Shown: piece after piece, positions 59,844 through 64,000 of the stretch
Position numbering within the stretch: position 1 is the first letter of the stretch
Layout: each line of letters opens with the position of its first letter
Origin: an uncultured Bacteroides sp.
Lineage (GTDB): Bacteria > Bacteroidota > Bacteroidia > Bacteroidales > Bacteroidaceae
Assembly (NCBI RefSeq): GCF_902491285.1
Contig: NZ_CABUHK010000015.1
Span: 1-64,000, forward strand
DNA length: 64,000 nt
Direction of reading: 5' to 3'
Program-made: the position numbers and the translations under genes
The notes under the pieces: model-generated
Database searches by the model: none
The model's input: the letters and a program-made list of their open reading frames with translations, nothing else
What the model was told of the DNA's origin: nothing

Positions 59844-62168
59844 TTAGTCAACCACTAATCTTTCTCGTCTTTCCGCCACCCAAGTGACAGGTATGATTTC
59901 CGCCCCTCGTATTTCGGCTCCATCTCTTGTTGGACATAAACTAACTACCAAATGATTTTCACCACCAATATTCAACCAACATTCGGGAATATAATATTCA
60001 TGCTGGGGACCTTTCTGCCAACAACGACCGATGCAGTGACCGTTTATGTAAATAAATCCATTCCCCGAATGTTCCAGACGAAGATGGTAAGGGAACCATA
60101 CTCCACGAGGCTGCTCGGGCAAAGTGAACGAATATGAATACCATGACAGAAGCGATTCATCTAATTCAGCCGTTTCTGGCAGTATCTTTTCTTGTAATCC
60201 TCCGCCTTTAGACAAGTTAAGTCCGCGTTCGTTCTCTGTGTATGCATATTCCAAAGAAAGTTCCTTGTCTCCGCATCTCACATAATTCAGTCCTATGCCC
60301 CAATAGTCTTCTACTATCTTTTTTGTATGATGATGTAACCCTTTGCTTTCAAAAAGCATAACTATTTCGAGCTTCCTGTTTATAGCCGAATCTCCCGGCA
60401 GTTGATAAAAAACACTATATGCATCTTCCTTCAACATAGGCAGTATCTTTCCTTGAACGGACACCAACACCTCGTCTGCATCCGTGCCGTTAATCAATTT
60501 ATGACCAATACGTCCCACTTCAAGCAGTTTTCCCTGCGGAGCATACGTACGATAATACACAAAATGACGTCCGTAAATGCCATCGTGATCAATGCACTCT
60601 CCTTTCTCCAACTTCGTCCAGCGAGTAGGGAGCGGATCAGCCATCTGCATATCAGGCATCAATCTGATAGTATCCGCTTCAACTGCCGGACGAGATTCCG
60701 TATCGGGAAGTTTCGGTAACCAATCTCCCTGACTGCCACCTGAAGGCAAATAATATATCATAGCGCCAAATGGTTCCAATGAAAAATCAAAAGTCAAATC
60801 AGAAGTCTGTATGGTACCAAAATGATGACGGGTATGCTCCTCTGTTCTCACAAAATAATACCGGTCACCGTTGGAAGCCTTGCGTAACACCAACTTCACA
60901 TCCGGATCAGTAGAAATATACTCTATAGGAAACACATCAGCACGGGCTATTTTAGTACCATGTTCCTTCAATAAATGCGCTAATCCCTGAAAACGACGAT
61001 AACGCTCATTAATCGAACCATTTTCAGCAATGGCAGCTGCATAATCATAGGTAGTAGTCATTTGTCTGGCTCCCCAATCATCAAAGTTAGTACCACCTAC
61101 AGTCATGTAATAATTAATCCCACAAAAACCACGCTGCAATGCATATAAGGTAATATTCTGCGTTTGTACCGGCATTAAACCATCCTGTTCCCAACTTAGT
61201 TTTCCTCCCACTTCACTCATCCACCCACCTTGCAATTCTCCCGAAATTAGCGGTTTACCGGGTTGGGTACGTAACTGTTGATTAATCAAACGGCCGAAAT
61301 TCTTCTCTATTTCCCAACGCGGGTAACTATTTACCATATCTACCACGCCGTTAAGCCCCCCCTCTTCCACATTACGAGCTTCATCCGTCCAGCAAGTTAT
61401 AACCGGCACATCTATTTCATATTTACGAACAATTTGCGTAAGTTGGATCAAATAGTCTTTCTTAGCCTCTTTCGGAAACCATTTAATTCGATTAAATTCA
61501 TTCTCCACCTGGAAAAAGATAACACCTGTATGCCCTTTCTCCTTCCGCGTTAATTGGTGCGGTGCCACTACACGGCATACAGCTCTGTACCAATGCTCAT
61601 TCCAACGCATAAATTCAGGGTCATTACTTTGCAGCCAGGTATCAAAAGTAGTCTTTGCAGGTTTCTTTTGCATAATCCATTGCGGAAAACCACCTCCACT
61701 CCATTCTGCACAAATATAAGGTCCGGGACGGACAATCACATAAAGCCCGAAATCTTCCGCCATTTTCAGGAAGTCATCCAGTTCCTTCATGTCCAAACAA
61801 GACTCATCCTGCGGCGAACGAGGCATTTTCCGTTCATGCCAATTCCAGGGAATGTATGTCTCCACACAATTAAAACCACCATCTTTCAACCTTCTAAAAC
61901 GATCCGCCCACAAAGGTTGAGGCACACGAAAATAATGGAACGCAGCACTAAACAGGAACATGTCCTTCCCTTCAATCTGTATACATTGCCGGTCATAACG
62001 GATTCTATCCGGATGAATAAACACTGAATCATCTATGGACACTACTTGCGTACCGTTTCCAATGAAAGTGTCTGCCGTTCGGTCATTCATTACTGCTAGA
62101 TCCGTAATATTTTGAGCTGAAATAAACATAGGAAGAAATCCCAATAAACCAACTATATATTTTATCAT
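59844..62168 (-). CDS. GH35-family beta-galactosidase
   Basis: 774 aa, signal peptide at the N-terminus (MIKYIVGLLGFLPMFISAQ). TIM barrel with FLFSAAFHYFRVPQPLWADR, GGFNCVETYIPWNWHE, VRPGPYICAEWSGGGFPQWI, acid/base Glu224 in FFQVENEFN and nucleophile Glu311 in SGELQGGW. C-terminal beta-sandwich domains (GVWFPYHLRLEHSGNGFIYI) follow. Removes terminal beta-galactose. It lies between a lyase-like gene and GH95 on one transcript, so galactose and fucose or L-galactose probably occur in the target glycan. Confidence 0.94.
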   Translation of the reverse strand: MIKYIVGLLGFLPMFISAQNITDLAVMNDRTADTFIGNGTQVVSIDDSVFIHPDRIRYDRQCIQIEGKDMFLFSAAFHYFRVPQPLWADRFRRLKDGGFNCVETYIPWNWHERKMPRSPQDESCLDMKELDDFLKMAEDFGLYVIVRPGPYICAEWSGGGFPQWIMQKKPAKTTFDTWLQSNDPEFMRWNEHWYRAVCRVVAPHQLTRKEKGHTGVIFFQVENEFNRIKWFPKEAKKDYLIQLTQIVRKYEIDVPVITCWTDEARNVEEGGLNGVVDMVNSYPRWEIEKNFGRLINQQLRTQPGKPLISGELQGGWMSEVGGKLSWEQDGLMPVQTQNITLYALQRGFCGINYYMTVGGTNFDDWGARQMTTTYDYAAAIAENGSINERYRRFQGLAHLLKEHGTKIARADVFPIEYISTDPDVKLVLRKASNGDRYYFVRTEEHTRHHFGTIQTSDLTFDFSLEPFGAMIYYLPSGGSQGDWLPKLPDTESRPAVEADTIRLMPDMQMADPLPTRWTKLEKGECIDHDGIYGRHFVYYRTYAPQGKLLEVGRIGHKLINGTDADEVLVSVQGKILPMLKEDAYSVFYQLPGDSAINRKLEIVMLFESKGLHHHTKKIVEDYWGIGLNYVRCGDKELSLEYAYTENERGLNLSKGGGLQEKILPETAELDESLLSWYSYSFTLPEQPRGVWFPYHLRLEHSGNGFIYINGHCIGRCWQKGPQHEYYIPECWLNIGGENHLVVSLCPTRDGAEIRGAEIIPVTWVAERRERLVVD

Positions 62169-62307
62169 ACACACTACAATATCTATTATTTTATTGTCGA
62201 AATTTTAAGAGTCAATAATATTAGGTTCAGCTCCGTTTCAGGAAGCTCTCCCCCCCTCATTAGTCTGACTATATTCAAAAGATAGTCTTCATGATATAAA
62301 AAAGTAA

Positions 62308-64000
62308 TTATTTCAACATTTTTATTTTTACAGCTTCCCTTGAATGACAAATCCACTCTCCGTCTCTCCATTCCAGCCAAACATCAAAAGGCTTTCCCTC
62401 ACCAAGAGTAACTTCCAAACCGTCCATACTGAACGAGTATCCGTTTCCTATGTACAATGAAACAAGTCGTCCTTTCTCCATGGTTGCAACACAATAGGTG
62501 CCCATAAACCGGATGCCCATATACTTCGCTTCTGTTTTTTCATTCACCGAATGAATGATATGGTCCATTTTGTCTTTCTTGAAATATTCGACCGACAACT
62601 TGGCTACACCTTTTTGTTTTGGAGTCTTACTTGTATAGACCGAACGAATTTGGCTTTTTGCTCCGTTGCCGTATGGTTCATACACTGTTATAAAAGGATG
62701 GTCCCAAGCTTCACTTTTTTGCCTTATCAGTAATGCCGGTACAGGAAGCGTACGTAAAGACGGTTCATAATAACGATGATTGAACAAAGAGTTCAGTTGA
62801 TAAACGGTCCTTCCTTTACCTGTCGGCACAAACATCCTCATATGAGTATCATCTATACCCAAATGATAGTCTACATAAAAGTTGTCAGGATTCTCGCAGC
62901 TACCCAATGTAGTGAAATAAGAATATCCTTTACCGGACAACGAATCCAAGGGAGAGGCAGACATCGGCATCGGTTGCCCCGACGAAAGGAAGAATTCGGA
63001 GCCGGTACCCATGTTATGATAAATATAGTCATGGTAACGGTCTTCCCCATCTGTCACGTCCGACCGGAATATGTCTACATAATAGCCAGTGTGTGGCGAA
63101 GTACGGATAATAGAAAGCATACGGCGTTGTTCCGCCTTGATTTCCGAAGTATGGAAATGATTTACCGCATCTACATACTGGTGGTAGGGAGATACCTCGT
63201 AGTCAGGAGTTTTTCCATCAATGACGACAGGTTCGGCATGTACAATTTCCAGATTCTGCGGCATGTTATTGTCCGCACCTTTTCCATTCGGACTCACGGT
63301 ATTGTGTCCAGCTACGTTAATTTTATATTCATGTGTGTCCGCCCCCCAATAATCCTGACCTACACCTTGATCTGGTGCCAAAATATGTCCACGCCCATAC
63401 AACTCCATGTTCATGCCATTAGGTTGCCTGTGCCCGGTATCCTTGCCAAATCCCATCAAAGTAAAAGCCAAAGCATCCTTCGGGTCGGGTGCATCATTGC
63501 GACCGAATACTAAAGAGTATGTTTCGGAATAGGATGTACGCGCCAATTGAGGAGCACTATCAGTACGAGGGATTTCGGGCAAATAGAAAAACAACGCATA
63601 ATAAAATTCATTGTGCAAGTTCCGTTGTGGGGCATATTTCATCCATTCTGCACATTTTCTTTCTTGCAAACTATCTTTCTTATCGTGCCAGTATGCCATC
63701 ATAAGTTCCAGTTGTTCGGTATTCATGGTAGCATATGTAGCATCACCAAAGTTAGTAACATAACCATTGGGAAATAACATTTGTGTCATTGAACTCGAGG
63801 CTTTGCTCAGCAAAGGATCTTTGGACAAAAAATCAAGACCATTTTTATAATAAATGAAGCCGAAACGCACCAATTGCCCAATAGAGCCTTGTCCGTATCC
63901 GCCCGGAGCTTCAGGCCACAATCCGGTAGTAGGACTGATGTTGGCACGCAGCACATCGAGATAAGCCCCATGATGTTCCGTGGTAGGACCGTAAACCAAT
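62308..64000 (-). CDS. Heparinase II/III-like polysaccharide lyase, 5' end beyond the window
   Basis: At least 563 residues; the frame is open at the right edge, so the N-terminus is missing. The visible part has an alpha/alpha region (GLWPEAPGGYGQGSIGQLV, FPNGYVTNFGDATYATMN) and a beta-sandwich with YKINVAGHNTVSPNGKGADN, and DIFRSDVTDGEDRYHDYIYH. The His in GHNTVSPNG is at the expected place for heparinase II/III-type lyases. It would cleave a uronic-acid-containing glycan. Gap to GH35 is 139 bases, which hold nothing recognisable. Confidence 0.85.
   Translation of the reverse strand, partial: LVYGPTTEHHGAYLDVLRANISPTTGLWPEAPGGYGQGSIGQLVRFGFIYYKNGLDFLSKDPLLSKASSSMTQMLFPNGYVTNFGDATYATMNTEQLELMMAYWHDKKDSLQERKCAEWMKYAPQRNLHNEFYYALFFYLPEIPRTDSAPQLARTSYSETYSLVFGRNDAPDPKDALAFTLMGFGKDTGHRQPNGMNMELYGRGHILAPDQGVGQDYWGADTHEYKINVAGHNTVSPNGKGADNNMPQNLEIVHAEPVVIDGKTPDYEVSPYHQYVDAVNHFHTSEIKAEQRRMLSIIRTSPHTGYYVDIFRSDVTDGEDRYHDYIYHNMGTGSEFFLSSGQPMPMSASPLDSLSGKGYSYFTTLGSCENPDNFYVDYHLGIDDTHMRMFVPTGKGRTVYQLNSLFNHRYYEPSLRTLPVPALLIRQKSEAWDHPFITVYEPYGNGAKSQIRSVYTSKTPKQKGVAKLSVEYFKKDKMDHIIHSVNEKTEAKYMGIRFMGTYCVATMEKGRLVSLYIGNGYSFSMDGLEVTLGEGKPFDVWLEWRDGEWICHSREAVKIKMLK

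Noticed and set aside
62186..62380. 64-codon minus-strand frame between GH35 and the lyase
   Set aside because: It overlaps the end of the lyase gene in another frame and has no promoter, ribosome site or recognisable sequence.

Overview
The window looks like chromosome of a Bacteroides species (Bacteroidota), probably of the B. thetaiotaomicron/ovatus group. The evidence is: many promoters of the TAnnTTTG (-7) type, some with a TTTG -33 box about 18-20 bases upstream; weak Shine-Dalgarno sites; a SusC/SusD pair; a lipoprotein class A beta-lactamase of the Bacteroides CepA/CblA group; GH2, GH35, GH95 and heparinase-like carbohydrate enzymes; and genes typical of the genus (LutABC, RNase Y, small histone H1-like protein, OadB). 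The species call is inference. No phage, insertion sequence, CRISPR array or rRNA operon was seen.

Layout. 1-9.9 kb: a truncated helical protein (possible condensin/Wadjet-type kleisin), beta-lactamase, VOC protein, fused double GNAT, HEAT-like protein, MaoC-like hydratase, SGNH hydrolase, RluA-type synthase with a coiled coil, MATE exporter, two small Cys-rich proteins sharing a divergent promoter over a perfect palindrome, and an SDR. 10-20.7 kb: zinc-ribbon protein with a large PAS hybrid kinase, an epimerase-lipocalin fusion, a lytic transglycosylase behind a structured leader, a K+ channel, a secreted GH2 and an MgtC protein. 20.7-32.9 kb: paired DNA-repair-like proteins (DUF4130 and radical SAM), histone H1-like protein, AlbA_2 protein, a long KamA, an isolated SusD/SusC pair, a UDG-like protein and an ArsC-like protein.

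32.9-33.9 kb holds tRNA-Trp followed by about 0.9 kb of non-coding, repeat-rich DNA: nested inverted repeats (33312-33794) enclosing tandem 21-nt and 22-nt repeats. This is the clearest unexplained structure in the window. 33.9-37.7 kb holds an ECF sigma factor translationally coupled to a single-pass membrane protein (CarboxypepD_reg, VVGYG motif, TonB C-terminal domain), divergent from a von Willebrand A protein that carries the same CarboxypepD_reg-VVGYG module. This is a plausible signalling unit.

37.7-48.8 kb is mostly housekeeping: pyridoxal kinase, LutCBA lactate oxidation, QueE/QueD, DUF454 protein, nucleosidase, a coiled-coil protein with ZapA, RNase Y and CutC. It also holds an oadB gene that appears frameshifted in a T6 run, preceded by an OadG-like membrane protein. 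48.9-56.1 kb: large transglutaminase lipoprotein, a 45-aa conserved-looking small protein, a C1 cysteine peptidase, and a secreted protein plus heparinase-like operon. 56.2-64 kb: DinB, then a minus-strand carbohydrate operon (heparinase-like lyase, GH35, GH95) that runs off the right edge.

All functional calls are from reading protein motifs by eye; no database search was run.
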